Shown in pieces: positions 40,749 to 52,760 of a stretch of DNA of 64,000 nucleotides; the stretch's first letter is position 1, and each line of letters starts with the position of its first letter. The notes beneath the pieces are model-generated. The model ran no database searches and was not told where the DNA came from. It saw nothing but the letters and a program-made list of their open reading frames with translations. Source of the DNA: Siphonodentalium dalli (taxonomy: Eukaryota; Mollusca; Scaphopoda; Gadilida; Siphonodentaliidae); contig CP136066.1 in assembly GCA_032622095.1 (NCBI GenBank), positions 143,931,559-143,995,558 of the forward strand, given 5' to 3'. The position numbers were made by a program, and so were the translations under genes.

Positions 40749-41220
40749 AACAAACGACCTGTGTTCATTTGTTGAACTTTAAAGTGATGTGAAACAATCC
40801 ACTGGGGTGTTCCTGGACGGATTAACAAATAATCATACCAAAATAAGTTATTCTTATACATTTGATATCCAATTATTCAGAAAACAGCGTCATTGTTATA
40901 TACGAATTACACACAGTGACTATTATTGGCACGATGATTGTCATAATGTTTATGGCCAATAATGCGTCCCGAATAAAGTAGTAAATATTTACATTTATGC
41001 TTAGTTCAACCGCTGTGTTCTCTGAAATGGTACAGTCGATGTGGTTGGAATTTTCGACAATATTAGTTCTTTGCTACATTCTTCCAGTGGGGATAGTGTT
41101 AGGCTACTAACTGATTGGTTTATTCAATGAAATCAATCCATAATATGTCTTTAATTATCTGAACATTTCCTGAGGGGATAGCTTAACTCATGAATGAGTA
41201 TTTAGTATAGAAACGGTTAA
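40747..41220 (+). mobile_element. Family D partial, copy D9, interrupted by F5
   Basis: TTAAACAAACGACC and TTTGTTGAAC lie left of F5; TTATCTGAACATTTCC, GAATGAGTATTTAGTATAG and AAACGGTTAA lie right of it. Confidence 0.7.
40779..41154 (-). mobile_element. Family F MITE, copy F5, nested in D9
   Basis: TTAAAGTGATGTGAAACAAT to CCATAATATGTCTTTAA. Intact D reads GAACTTATTATCTG here. Confidence 0.8.
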
Positions 41221-41271
41221 CATGAATGGTGACTACAAGGTGAACAATGTGAACTATAATAAACAATTCTT

Positions 41272-41737
41272 ATATCAAACATCCTTTGTGCTGAAGTGGC
41301 ACAGTGTACATCTGAAGATGAGCATTAATAATACTGAAAGGTTTATGGAGTATAATCAGAGAAACAGGACATTCAGAGTCGCTGTCCGCAGTTACAGATA
41401 ATGAGATCATTTAATGCGTGCTCACCATCACGATACTTGTCTCAAAGACACTGCCTCGCAAAGACAAGACAAATACTCTAATTTATATCTGATCACCGCC
41501 ATCAAAGATATGATCAAATCATTGGTAATATATATGGCAACTTCATTATCAACCTATTCTGATCAGAATTTCAGAAAAAATTAATGGCATGTACGGGTGA
41601 TTTTTAGAGCCGGTATCTTGTATAATGTTTTAGGACCGTGAGTGCAAATGAATAAAATAAATCCTCTAGAGACGCACACGCATGAATAAACATATTCAGT
41701 GCACTTACTGACTGATGCTAAAAGTTCACACCTTATT
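41272..41737. repeat. Local duplication unit U2
   Basis: Second copy of U1 without N2, ending AAAAGTTCACACCTTATTA, where C12 begins; U1 ends at the same base next to D9. Confidence 0.85.
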
Positions 41738-42001
41738 ATAAAACTTTCCATGACTGGAGCTTCCTGAAATTTTGTGAAAACCCTGAACCAATGCATTATC
41801 TTGTATATGAGAGTCCCAAAAGAGCCTTGTATATATAAGAGAATACATTGGCCTAACAATATTTACCATGACCTTGTGTACAAGTGCATTCTCTTTATAT
41901 ATATGTGAGGCCCCCTATGGGAGACTCGCATATATAACAGAATACACTGGCACAGTATCTTTAATGCTGCAACAGTGCCACTTCCATCATGAAATGATTA
42001 A
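41738..42001 (+). mobile_element. Family C MITE, copy C12
   Basis: ATAAAACTTTCCATGACTGG to CATCATGAAATGATTAA. Two hairpins, several mismatches. Confidence 0.8.
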
Positions 42002-42042
42002 CTTCTGTCTCTCTAGAATTTTATTCTATAACGCCACATTAT

Positions 42043-42389
42043 TATTATTATGTACTTGTTCAGGTGCGTGAAAATGTTAAGTTAGTATTCAGGCGCTATG
42101 ACAACTGGAGGAATGTAACATTCTACTAACATCACCGAAAATTTGAAGCAAATCGAAAGCACTCCATACGCTCAATTGTAAATATTTATTACTCGATTCG
42201 GGATGCATCAATCAGCGATAAACTAACCAAAATGATCTCGCCATCGAAAGTCACTACATTTAATTCATATATAAGAATGAGAGTGTGTGTTTCAATTTGA
42301 ATATACTATTTGTAAAAATTACTAATTTGAACAAGATTGTTCTCCATTTCTATTTGATCACCATACCAGAGTGTTTCACATCACTTTAA
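42043..42389 (+). mobile_element. Family F MITE, copy F3
   Basis: ATTATGTACTTGTTCAGGTG to TTTCACATCACTTTAA. Left TTAAAG lost. Confidence 0.75.
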
Positions 42390-42515
42390 GCTCTGTGGCA
42401 GTTTTAAAGATCAATAGTATGTTTAAACATTTTTTCATTACTTTATTTTGATATTGATATTTATATACCAGGTATATAAACTACATTCATATACACACTA
42501 TTGTTGGTCTAGACC

Positions 42516-42640
42516 CAGGGACACCGGGAGACCAAAGGGTAAGGGGGCAAAGCAGTCAGTTGGGCACCCTTTGGGTGGCCACTGGTCTCCCCTGGGCCAG
42601 GGCAAGTGCCCCCACATGCCCCCCTTCCCCGGCATCCCTG
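42516..42640. mobile_element. Family L hAT-like MITE, copy L1
   Basis: CAGGGACACCGGGAG and CCCCGGCATCCCTG are inverted ends. Flanks TCTAGACC and TCTGGACC match at 7 of 8, an 8-bp target duplication typical of hAT elements. GC-rich, unlike the surroundings. Confidence 0.8.
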
Positions 42641-42715
42641 TCTGGACCATGTATATATGAGGTGGTAGAAATATATTGCCACAATAGCAGATGTAAATGT
42701 TAATTAACTCAACTC

Positions 42716-42922
42716 TTAACCGTTTCATAACTGGAGATTCATGAAATTTTTAGAAAACCCTGTGCAAATGCATTCTCTTATATATGAGTATATAAGAGAA
42801 TACATTGGCCTAACACTATTTACAATGACATTGTAAGCCAGTGCATTCTCTTATATATAAGAGAATGCACTGGTACAGGGTTTTTAATGCTGCACCAGCG
42901 CTTCTCCCGTCTTCCCTGAACT
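42716..42922 (+). mobile_element. Family C MITE, copy C13, tip-deleted hairpins
   Basis: TTAACCGTTTCATAACTGG at the left; right end degraded. Both hairpins lack the GCGAG...CTCGC tips: the second is CTCTTATATATAAGAG with almost no loop. Confidence 0.8.
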
Positions 42923-43196
42923 TTCTGTATAGATACGGGGGTATAAAATAATAATTATGAGTCAGAGTGACCACCCAACAGGAACTTGTCATCACTGGGA
43001 AATGATTCTTTTCTCAAATTATTTCTATGAACTGGGACAGAAAAATTAGCTATTTTTAGACATTACAACATATTTTGTTAGAAGTCTATTTTTTTTTCTC
43101 GTTGGTAATATTATTGAAACTTGCCTTGAGAAGTAGTTTCATAGAAAGTTTGATTATGTTGTAGAAATTAGTGCGTCCAGGAGGAGAAGGATCATT

Positions 43197-43567
43197 TTAA
43201 AGACATATTATGGACTTGTTTGGGTGCATGAAACTGATAAGTTAGTATTCAAGTGTTATGCCAACTGGAGGAATGTATCATTTTAGTATCATTGCCGAAA
43301 ATCTCAAGCAAATCGACCGTACGACTCCATAAAATAACATCGTCTGAACTGCACTCAATTGCAAATATTTACTTCTCGATTTGGGACTGTGATGAACTAA
43401 ATAAAATGGTTTCACCTTCAAGAGTCACTGCATTTAATTAATATATAAGAATGATGGTGTGTATTGTCAATTAGGATATATTATTTGTAAAAAATAACTA
43501 TACTTTCAGCAAGATTATTCTCCATTTATATTTGACCACCCTACCGGAGTGTTTCATATGACTTTAA
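43197..43567 (+). mobile_element. Family F MITE, copy F4
   Basis: TTAAAGACATATTATGG to TTTCATATGACTTTAA. Confidence 0.8.
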
Positions 43568-44249
43568 GGCTCAATGATTTTATGTCGGTTTGAAAATTTT
43601 CCATGCCCCTTGAGTGCATACTGGTAACTACCCCTGAGGATGTCTGTTTTGTAGTCGTAACACAGATGCAAATAAAGTTAAAATTCTCAGACTTGAGGCC
43701 AAAATAAAGACCTGATTTCGAAAGAAGTTTACACAGTACAACAAAAGATTACTTAGGATACAGAAACTACAGGTCACAGCAAAAGTTATGGCAGGGTGCT
43801 TTAAAATATTTAGATATGCATCACAAATACATTTCTTTGATGATTCCAATTTGCAGGCAAGACAGCTGAACCGCAAAATTGATTTTCACAATGGATCATT
43901 TCCATGCTTGCCATATAAACTCCTCCCTCATGAATCCAATTCCACAATGAAACCAAACAAAAAGCAGAATCAGGAAATGGAATCAACATTGTAACCTTTA
44001 TAACCTACAAAATTAACCTTTTCCGTGAATTTCCTTTGATATTACGGCTGAGAATGAGATTAACTTTATTTAATTAGTGGTTGGGAATAAATTCAATTTG
44101 CATATTATTACAACAAATTACTAATTAGTACTGCAGGGCCAGGCATTGCTTCGTTGATATCGGTTGCTATTAACAATCAGATTGTGGTGGAGCATAAATG
44201 GATTAATTTAATGCTATGGAACACAGGAAGCTTGGGGAAATGGGGCTTC
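43568..44249. other. Unassigned sequence
   Basis: An 82-codon minus-strand frame (43628-43876) is hydrophobic and Cys-rich but has no family that I recognise; not called. Confidence 0.45.
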
Positions 44250-44733
44250 GTGTCTGGACTGTGCTATGCACCGCTTGGAGCTGAAAAATAAAAGGGTATA
44301 AATCACACTCAATCATCACACAATATGGTCACTGTATATAGGTGAACCAGTCTAGTAACTATAGTACCCTAGAATGGTTCACAGAGCAGGGGGCGGAGAT
44401 GTATTAGAAAGGAAGGGACAGGCTGATGATGTATCCTGTCTGAACCCTACCTGTACTGTTCATTAGCAGGGACGCCGGAGAAGGGGGCATGTGGGGGCAC
44501 TTGCCCTCTTGCCCTTGCCCAGGGGAGTCCAGTGGGTACCTGAAAATTGCCCTGACTGGTTTGCCCCCCTTGCCCTTTGTTGCTTCCGACATCCCTGTTC
44601 ATTAGTGCTAGGAGTTAAGCTGTATCCGTTTTAATATAACTCAACAATGGGTTATATTCCCATTAATTCATTTCAGGGATGTTCAGTTGAACTAATTCAA
44701 TTGATTGTGGTCTATTCATTTCTATAGGCAGCT
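44250..44733. repeat. Local duplication unit V1, containing L2
   Basis: GTGTCTGGACT, CACTCAATCATCACACAATA, GGGACAGGCT, GTATCCTGTCTG and CCCATTAATTCA recur at 45665-46303. Confidence 0.85.
44467..44597. mobile_element. Family L hAT-like MITE, copy L2
   Basis: CAGGGACGCCGGAGAAG to CTTCCGACATCCCTG, flanked by perfect 8-bp repeats TTCATTAG (44459-44466 and 44598-44605). The paralogue at 45854-45861 has a single TTCATTAG and no insert. Confidence 0.95.
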
Positions 44734-45664
44734 TCAGTTAAATAGTTTAACACGCTGCTCATCCTTATGATCCTATAATACCCGCTGCGGGCACAGAGTA
44801 AATCCCGTTGCTGGCAAGAGTGAAGAGTACAGGTAGGTTTGTTTTTCGGACACAATTCCAGATCCACGAGATGCGTAATGAACCCAGCTTCAACCAAATG
44901 TTAACAGTTTAGACGAATAAAGCTCCATAAAAGTGATGAAAAACTCGATGAAGATTGAGAATAAGCTTCCATGTTTCAATTTTGAGTGTCTTCAGCTCCA
45001 AGATGAGTGCATGGTGATAAATTTGGACAATGTTGTCAACGTTCCATTGATATAGATAGTTTAGGAAACTAAATCTACATCACATTGGATTTTGCTGCAT
45101 TTAAGTAGGAAAATATTGTCAAATGCATGTGATACCCACAGTGTGGGAGTAAACCCCAACGAGGGCAAATTTTTTGCCCGCATCGAGTTTATTCCTGCCC
45201 ACATTACATTTTACTTTATCGATATAGACTGCTCCACGTTTTCAAAATAAATTCTCGAGAAGTGTCTGTAGTGAACATTTTGCTGAATGAAACTTAAATT
45301 TACCCCGAAATTCCGAATGTGCCTGACTAAGATTGTGTTTTTCTAGAGCACTGATATCCAAATTTTCACTGAACTCCTGTCATAGCATAAATAGGCATTG
45401 CCTGTTGGATGTTGGTATAACTTCTAAAGATTACTTTAAACTAATTTGACTAGCACTGGCATGGAAAACTCAACTGTTATAGCAGGATGTGTGGTTTATT
45501 GACACCTGCACAGGGGTTTACTTCCCGCAGCGGGGATTATATGGATGACCCTGGATGACCGGCGTGTTTAACCTCTTTTGATATTATTCTCTGAACATAA
45601 CCACAAATGAATAAATGGGAATCTATTGGATGTCTCTCTGCTGCCATCAAGGAAATGATCCTTT
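44734..45664. other. Unassigned sequence
   Basis: Contains scattered GCGGGCA/CCCGCTGCGGG motifs (about 44781, 45170, 45525). No gene recognised. Confidence 0.45.
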
Positions 45665-46303
45665 GTGTCTGGACTATTAAGCACTGCTTGGAGCAGAAAA
45701 ATAACTGGGCATATTATATAAAATATACACTCAATCATCACACAATATGGCCACTGTATGCATGGATGAACACGTCTTGTACGGTTCACAGGGCAGGGGG
45801 TGGAGAGGGACAGGCTAATGGTGTATCCTGTCTGGACCCAATCTGTACTATAATTCATTAGTACCACAAGTTTAGCTGTATCCAGTCCTTCCCATGAGAC
45901 ACTGGGGCAATTGATCTCGCACCCGTACATACTCGCAATTTTCAATTCATGAATGCTAAAATTTGCACTCTTCCTCTCGCTTTTGGTGGCTGTAAACGTC
46001 AATTCAATTTAGTTTACTTAGATCATGTCCCATCTCCATTCATTTATGGGCATGCGAAAGTGTACCTGGACATACATTTATGATATCTCACAATGATATT
46101 TTGTTTGAGACAACCCCAACTGGATTATATTACGGGTAAAATTGCACCCATATTCTGAATTGTGAGAGCAAATAAGTGCTCGCGCTGTGTTTTCCTCATG
46201 GGAAAGGCTGTGTCTGCATTGTAGCTAAAAAATGGGTAGTTCCCATTAATTCAGGGATGTTCAGTTAGTTCAACTGTTTGTTGTCTATTCATTCGTACAG
46301 GCA
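45665..46303. repeat. Local duplication unit V2, empty for L
   Basis: Second copy of V1. It has about 300 bp (about 45895-46205) not present in V1 and lacks L2. Confidence 0.8.
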
Positions 46304-47350
46304 TCAATAAAATGAATGAGTCTGAGTACTGGCATCATTAATTATAAAAAATCTGGCTCATTCTATGACAGTATAAGACTATGTATCTGTCGATACTCAT
46401 GCATTCTTTAACTTGATTTTTCCCTGTGTACCAATTTACATAAAAATTCTTTTTATTTGAATATTTTTCACACAGTTTAATTTTTTCACACTGAATGGGC
46501 ATGCGAATAATGTCACGGTGCAAATTTACATACAAGTATATTAAAGATAGTGAAACTTACTTTGAATGAAAGAATTCCAAGCAGTGGTAGACAGCATTGA
46601 AATGATATATCTGTCTTTAAATGTATATCCTGATATATCAAAAAATCTCCCAGACTTTTCAATGGGTCAGTTCACTGCCAACTATTTAATCATATTTACT
46701 TCATAAACAAAATCAATACATCAACATAATAGCATATAAGGTTTATTTCACCTTCAATTTTGGGAAAAAACTGAAGTTTCCTCACAGTAAAAGAGTTAGA
46801 ATATGATCCTTGAAAACCACCCCAGGAAATTATACCTACCCTTATCATTTGTACAAGTAATGATTTTTAAATGGAGTAAAAATAACACAAGAGCAGGCAG
46901 CTGATAGATAGGATTAGTGCGCTCTGTAGAACTGTCAGAGGGAACGGAGATATGGTGCAGAGCTGTGTTCATGGTGCTTTGATTTGGCAGACTCTCGCAG
47001 AGAATATCACAAGGAGATATGTTGGGTGGGAGTGTGGGGGACGTAATTAATAAATTACCCAAAGGAATGTCAAAACCTCTAGTTAAAATTTAATGAGCTG
47101 TATAAAAACTCTCCATTGAGTAAACTTTTCAAACAGCTGTGGAACCTATGCACCTGCATGCACTGATTGAAGTTTGATGCAGAGTATGGCCGCAGGAATG
47201 CGGTTTGACAGTCTCCTTTGGAGGGGGCTTTCCAAATTTCCAACTGCACCCCAACCCCTCCCCAATCACCTCGTCCCTGTATGGGTGGCAGAACATGAGA
47301 GTGAAAATGAAATTGGCATACAAAATAGGATAGTCATATTTATGTATTGA
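46304..47350. other. Unassigned sequence
   Basis: No gene or known family recognised in about 1 kb; frames are below 90 codons and motif-free. Confidence 0.5.
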
Positions 47351-47532
47351 TACAGTAATTCCCTAAATAATCTACTCTTTAACCATAGCAGAATTATGGG
47401 TAACTTTTCAGGATTTATTTGGAAATATTGCTCTCCGATGAATGGCAACAAGCCATATTTCCGACTTAATCCTGAAAAATTACCCATAATTCTGCTGTGG
47501 TTAAGGAGTCGATTATTTAGGGCATTACTGTA
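47351..47532. mobile_element. Family A MITE, copy A8, shortened left arm
   Basis: TA-CAGTAATTCCC to GGGCATTACTG-TA. The left arm jumps from GGAAATATTG to the right arm, so about 35 bp of the centre are missing. Confidence 0.85.
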
Positions 47533-47727
47533 GGCAATACCTTTCCGAAAAGGAGTTCAACCAACCTCACAATGGCAGATGCACAGATTCCCATGGTGGT
47601 TAATATCCATTAGTGCCAAGTTTCAACACTGAAAATTGAATGAAAAACTAAGAAAAAAACAAAAAGTTGCCCCTCGAGTATACCACCATGGTGCCAAGTT
47701 GAAACATGGCCAGGTTAAAACCCAAAT

Positions 47728-47963
47728 TTAACCCTTTCATATGTCTAGAGCTTCCTGAAATTTTGCGAAAACCCTGTGCCAATGCATTTTCGTATATGTG
47801 CGAGTCTCCCATAGGGCGCCTCGCATATATAAGAGAATGAATTGGCCTAACAATATTTGCATTGACCTTGTAAGCCAGTAAATTCTCTTATATATGGGAG
47901 ACTGGCATATATAAAAGAATGCACTGGCACAGGATCTTCAATGCTGCACCATCAAAGGGTTAA
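47728..47963 (+). mobile_element. Family C MITE, copy C14
   Basis: TTAACCCTTTCATATGTCTA to CCATCAAAGGGTTAA. Hairpin 1 good; hairpin 2 shortened. Confidence 0.85.
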
Positions 47964-47974
47964 AATAAACAAAG

Positions 47975-48320
47975 GATTACTTTAGGCACTCTTTCGAAAG
48001 CGGTCATGATTGCGAATCTCCATACCAAATTTAATTCAGATCAGATAATCCATGGCTGAGATATCTGCTGGACGAACAAGATAAACAAAGATTTCAAATA
48101 AGTACAACAGGATAACTCTAGAACAGAATATGCGAACGTCATTTGCCCCTCATTTGACAGCATGCAGTCATGATGTGAACATCCGTACAAAATTTCATCG
48201 AGATCAGATAACCCATGGCTTAGATTTATACTCGGACAGACGGACAGATGGACAAAGTCAATCCAGTATACCCCCCCAATTTTTCTTCGAAAAGTAGGGA
48301 GCAGGTATAATTATGTATGC
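47975..48320 (+). repeat. Family S relative with GGACAGACGGACAG tail
   Basis: Two partial modules (ATCCATGGCTGAGAT and AACCCATGGCTTAGAT) precede the tail AGTCAATCCAGTATACCCCC also seen in S at 18.65 kb. Confidence 0.6.
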
Positions 48321-48439
48321 TACCTGAAGTTATTATATAAAAACATATTAGTCGGAAAAATGTAAAACTTCTGCTAAAATATTTCAGACCGATTTCACAA
48401 TTACAAATGAAATTTTACACAGAGTTAAACGTCTACCTC

Positions 48440-48800
48440 AATTTGAACAAGAGCACCGCTCGGGCATGGCAAAATATGCCAGTGGTAATTTCAACTAGGG
48501 GCAGTAACTCAGGTGAAATTAGCGAGTGGCACCAAAATTTTAACTTGACCTGTATTTTGGGCTAGTAAACTCACTTCAGACTTTCTAAAGTTATCATCCG
48601 GGAACGAAAATTGAGTGCAAATTCCAACAAAAGGGCCGTAACTCTGGTGAAAATTGGCTGTCGGAACCAGAATTCAAACTTGACCTATATTTTGTGCTAG
48701 TAAACCTAAATTTCATTCCAATCATTTTAGACTTACTAAAGTTATCATTTGAAAATGAAAAAAGCGAAGAGACGGGGACAGACAGACAGGGCTCAAACAG
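48440..48800 (+). repeat. Family J repeat, two tandem copies
   Basis: GGGGCAGTAACTCAGGTGAA and GGGCCGTAACTCTGGTGAAA begin the two modules, each followed by AACTTGACCT and GCTAGTAAAC, then GACAGACAGACAGG at the end. Confidence 0.65.
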
Positions 48801-48979
48801 GTGAGTCATAGAAAGCTCAATGAATTCTCATACATCAAGGATGGCAGAGTCATGTCCCATAAAAATGAAAGTAGATAGAATTGATTCGATATGCTAATGA
48901 AACAGAACAGATGGAAATAAACTAGACTGATATGGGACTGATAGGGAACTGATAGGAGGTTTATAACACCAATCATTGG

Positions 48980-49512
48980 ACCAACTCATCAACTATAGAT
49001 GCTTTATAACCCATTGTCCTAATCAGCTCTCATCAAGTACTGGACAGATGAGACGGGAAAACAGCTGTCACACTGTACTGAACCAGTGCATTACATACTC
49101 TATATACATAAGGCCATCTCAACTCATCAACTATAGTAGTCCATGAACCAGACTTATATAATCAGAGCCAAGCTCTATATTTGTGAGCGTCAAGCTCTGT
49201 TAGAATACATGTACATGTAGTTGGGTCCACAGACTACAACTATAGATGCTTCAAAACCCATTGTCCTGATCAGCTCTCATCATGTACTGGACAGATGCGG
49301 AGAAGTAAACCAGCTGTCACCCTGTACTGAACCAGTGCATTACATACTTTATATACATAAGGCCAGACCATCTCATCAACTATAGATGCTTTATAACCCA
49401 TTGTCCTGATCAGCTCTCATCATGCACTAGACATGAGAAGGAAAACAGTTATCACACTGTACTAAACCAGTGCATGATGCCATCACATACTCAATATACA
49501 TAAGGCAAATCC
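48980..49512 (+). repeat. Tandem array T, three units of about 145 bp
   Basis: AACTATAGATGCTT, AACCCATTGTCCTGATCAGC, TCTCATCATGTACTGGACAG and GAACCAGTGCATTACATACT recur three times. About 95 bp of other sequence separates units 1 and 2; units 2 and 3 are adjacent. Confidence 0.8.
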
Positions 49513-50010
49513 TAGTATATCTTATGATTCGTGGTCACAATTGAGGAAAGCTCATTCAGGAATGTCCCCCAATCTCTATCAGAGCGCACCAGTCATACAT
49601 CCGTTCTGACTCTGTCACTGGCTGGGTACTAGTCTGTGGTTTCTATATTTAGCACAGAATTTTCCAGCAAAAATGGCAAAAACCTATCGCCCGAAAGTTA
49701 ATTTCCCCTTTAAGATGTCCCTGTATCCAAGGTGATTAGGTTGAGGATACATTACAATTGTTGCAGTCTCAGTTCAGGAGTAGTTATCACAACAAATCAG
49801 TTCACGTTAACATCAAATCACACAGCAAATATCAGCCACATCAGCCCGTTTGATCAACATACTAGTATTGTGCAAATGCTCTCAAAAATTGACAACACCT
49901 ACCAAGAAATAAAATTAATTCCTACCTGAATGTTTTATTTATTTTCCAATGTCACAAGAATGTTTTTTTTTTTTTTTTGGCCTCTGAACATCTCCAATGA
50001 TTGAGAGAGT
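49513..50010. other. Unassigned sequence
   Basis: A T16 run lies at about 49963-49978. No gene recognised. Confidence 0.5.
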
Positions 50011-50394
50011 TAACAGGCCTGCACAGAGGATTAGAATCACCAAATACACCTTCTGGGGACCTCATTCTGCTTATAGTCCTCATCTTCTGTGAAGTATCTA
50101 TAGTCTCAAATTAACATTGTTTTTATTCACTTTTTCCTTTCTGGGAAGTTTCTAATCCCCTAATTTGCAGAAGATAAAATGCATAATTGAGGTGACTAAT
50201 GGGTGAATTAACATCACCAACTTAAACCGTAGGAAATTCAATCTGATCCTAGGTCTCCATAGCAGTTGAGGCCTAAGAAAAATAAGGTTCTCAAAGTGAA
50301 TTTGGTGATGCTAACCCAACATGTGGGATAGCGCCACTAAATTAACCATCTGAGGACCTCATTCTACAAATGACAGACACAATTTCAAGGCTTG
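50011..50394 (+). mobile_element. Family B MITE, copy B9, left end truncated
   Basis: Only half of the left hairpin remains (CACCTTCTGGGGACCTCATT); core and right hairpin present; ends AATTTCAAGGCTTG. ACATCTCCAATGA-TG-GAGAGTTAA occurs on both sides (about 49987 and 50399). Confidence 0.75.
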
Positions 50395-50422
50395 CTCCAG
50401 ACATCTCCAATGACTGGGAGAG

Positions 50423-50794
50423 TTAAAAACATATTATGGACTTATTTGGGTGCGTGAAACTGATAAGTTAGTACTGTGTCAACTGGGGGATGTATAATTC
50501 TACTAACATCATGGAAAATCTCAAAGAAATCGACTGTACCACTCCATAGAAAACAATGTCTGAAATACACTCAATTGTAAATATTTACATCTCGATTTGG
50601 GATGCAATTATCAGCGACACACCAATGCAAATGATTTCACCATCGAGAGTCATTGCATTTAATTAAATATATAAGAATGATGATGTGTGTGTATGTGTGA
50701 ATTTGGATTAATATTTGTAAAAATAACTTCTTAGAGCAAGATTATTCTCCATTTCTATTTGAACATACTACTGGAGAGTTTCACATCACATTAA
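50423..50794 (+). mobile_element. Family F MITE, copy F6
   Basis: TTAAAAACATATTATGG to TCACATCACATTAA. Confidence 0.8.
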
Positions 50795-51472
50795 CAGGCC
50801 TCCTGCAACAATCAAAATTACCTATCAGGTCATGAGGGGTCAGAGAGCACCAGGTAACCCTGAATCAGTAATAGGGTCACTTTAGGGTCATTTATCACAC
50901 ATTAAATTGATAGAAAATAAGGGAGAGGCCTCACATTTTAGATTTCAGATAAAATATAGCATGAAAACAATTCTTTTGGAACAGATAAATGTCTGATGTT
51001 ATCAGGTGAGATAGACTCTGCTGAAGGTTTCATTAGATTAATCTGAATTAATACAGACTTTGGGAATGCATCCAATTTTAACCCTTTCTTTTAAACATGT
51101 TCGGCAAGTTTATTGCAAAATTTTCTGAAAAATTACTTTGGTATACCATTATGTCTTCGCTATTATTTGGCAGGTGATATTATGGAATATTAACACCTGA
51201 AGGAGCTGACTGACCCATCACCCATGTACTCTCCTGGGTCGGGACAGATGTTTACACATGTACTACTAGCATAAGTAGGTGAGGAAAAAACAAATCAGGG
51301 TAGAAGTGCCAAGAAACCATTATCATGTGTGGGCGAGACGCCAGACTTTAAACAGATGGTCGGAGCAACATCAACAAATGGTAACCATTGGTTAGCACCA
51401 TGTTCTCTGTCTAATCAACAGATCATTGAGGGGAGATAACAGGAAAAAAACAATAAGATGTTTTAGAGTTTG
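50795..51472. other. Unassigned sequence
   Basis: No gene or known family recognised. Confidence 0.5.
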
Positions 51473-51937
51473 TCTATCTGTGCAAGTCTGAATATAGTGT
51501 GTCTGTCATTTGCAGAATGAGGTCCCCAGAAGATGAATTTAGTGACGCTATCCTGCATAGCAGGCTAGCATTACCAAATTCACCCTCTGGGGACCTCATG
51601 CTGCTTAAGGCTCATCTTATCTCATCTCATCTCATCTTATCTAAAGTCTCAAATTAACATTGTTTTTAGTTACTTTTTCTCTTCTGGTAAGTTTCTATAT
51701 CCACTAATTTGCAAAAGATAAAATGCATAATCCAGGTGAACATCACCAACTTCAACCAGGGGACTTCAATCTGATCCTATAGGTCTCCCATAGCAGTTGA
51801 GGCCTAAGAAGAATGAGGTTCCAAGAGGGTGAATTTGGTCACGCTATCCCACCATGCGGGATACAATCACTAAATTCACCCTCTGGGGACCTCATTCTGC
51901 AAATGTCAGACACTATATTCAGACTTGTCTATCTGTG
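51473..51937 (+). mobile_element. Family B MITE, copy B10, complete with 10-bp target duplication
   Basis: Element 51483-51927 (445 bp), flanked by identical TCTATCTGTG at 51473-51482 and 51928-51937. Ends CAAGTCTGAATATAGTG and CACTATATTCAGACTTG are perfect complements. Two hairpins; a (CTCAT)n stretch at about 51611-51642 lies in the core. Confidence 0.95.
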
Positions 51938-52135
51938 TTAAAGTGTAGCTCTGCAGGCTTTTAGTTTGTGGGTTTACAGATAGTTATGCTATGTGATAGG
52001 AATGTTTATAAAACTGCATAGATTTTAAAATATCATCTTAGCTCATCTGTTCAAATTTGAGGTATTTGATGTCGCAACAAGATTTCAAGCTGATATATTA
52101 AGGACAAGGTGCATGGATTCAAAGAAAAGTGGAGA

Positions 52136-52165
52136 TACAGTAATGCTATAATTAATCAACTTTTT
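52136..52165. mobile_element. Family A terminus fragment fused to G2
   Basis: TACAGTAATGCTATAATTAA then AACTTTTTAGAAATTCC, where G2 begins. Confidence 0.55.
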
Positions 52166-52760
52166 AGAAATTCCGCTTCAGTTATCATAATCGATTAATT
52201 GCCCACTCGAGGCGGTTGGGGCGAATGCCAGGGACCAGCCTAGAGGGAGACTTGGGAGACATCTTCTCCCTAAAATGTACCACTTCTCCCTATTTTCGTC
52301 CCAGGGAGAAGTGACTTCTCTCTCATATACCAGTATGCACATATGTCCCAACAGCATACATGTATTTAAAGTATTTTTACTGATTACAATAGTGTTCTTA
52401 CTCACTATAATGGTTTTATAGATGGGCTCTTGTGTAGCATAATAGTTATTGGATCATAGAAATGTGATGTTAGGGTGTATTAAATTGAATTTCAGCCACT
52501 GTTACATGTGTACATCTCCCTGATGACAGCCCACTTCTCAGACTCCCTAATAACCAAATGGGGAGAAGTGACATCTCCCAATTTGAAGTGTCTAGTTTTG
52601 TCCCTGGCGGATGCATATGATATTCCCCAGTGTTTGGTGCACATTTCATAAAATTGGATCCTCCTACAAATGGGCTCTTTGTGTAGCATAATACTTACTG
52701 GATCATTGAGAGGTGATATTAAGGTGTACATTGAACTGTAACCACTAGCTGTTACATGTG
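52166..52760 (-). repeat. Family G repeat, copy G2, inverted relative to G1
   Basis: GAAATTCCGCTTCAGTTATC, GAGGGAGACTTGGGAGACAT, TGTCCCAACAGCATACATGT and GATCATTGAGAGGTGATATT parallel G1 in reverse. It keeps the same junction with a family A element at CATGTGTACAGTAATGCCC. Confidence 0.85.
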
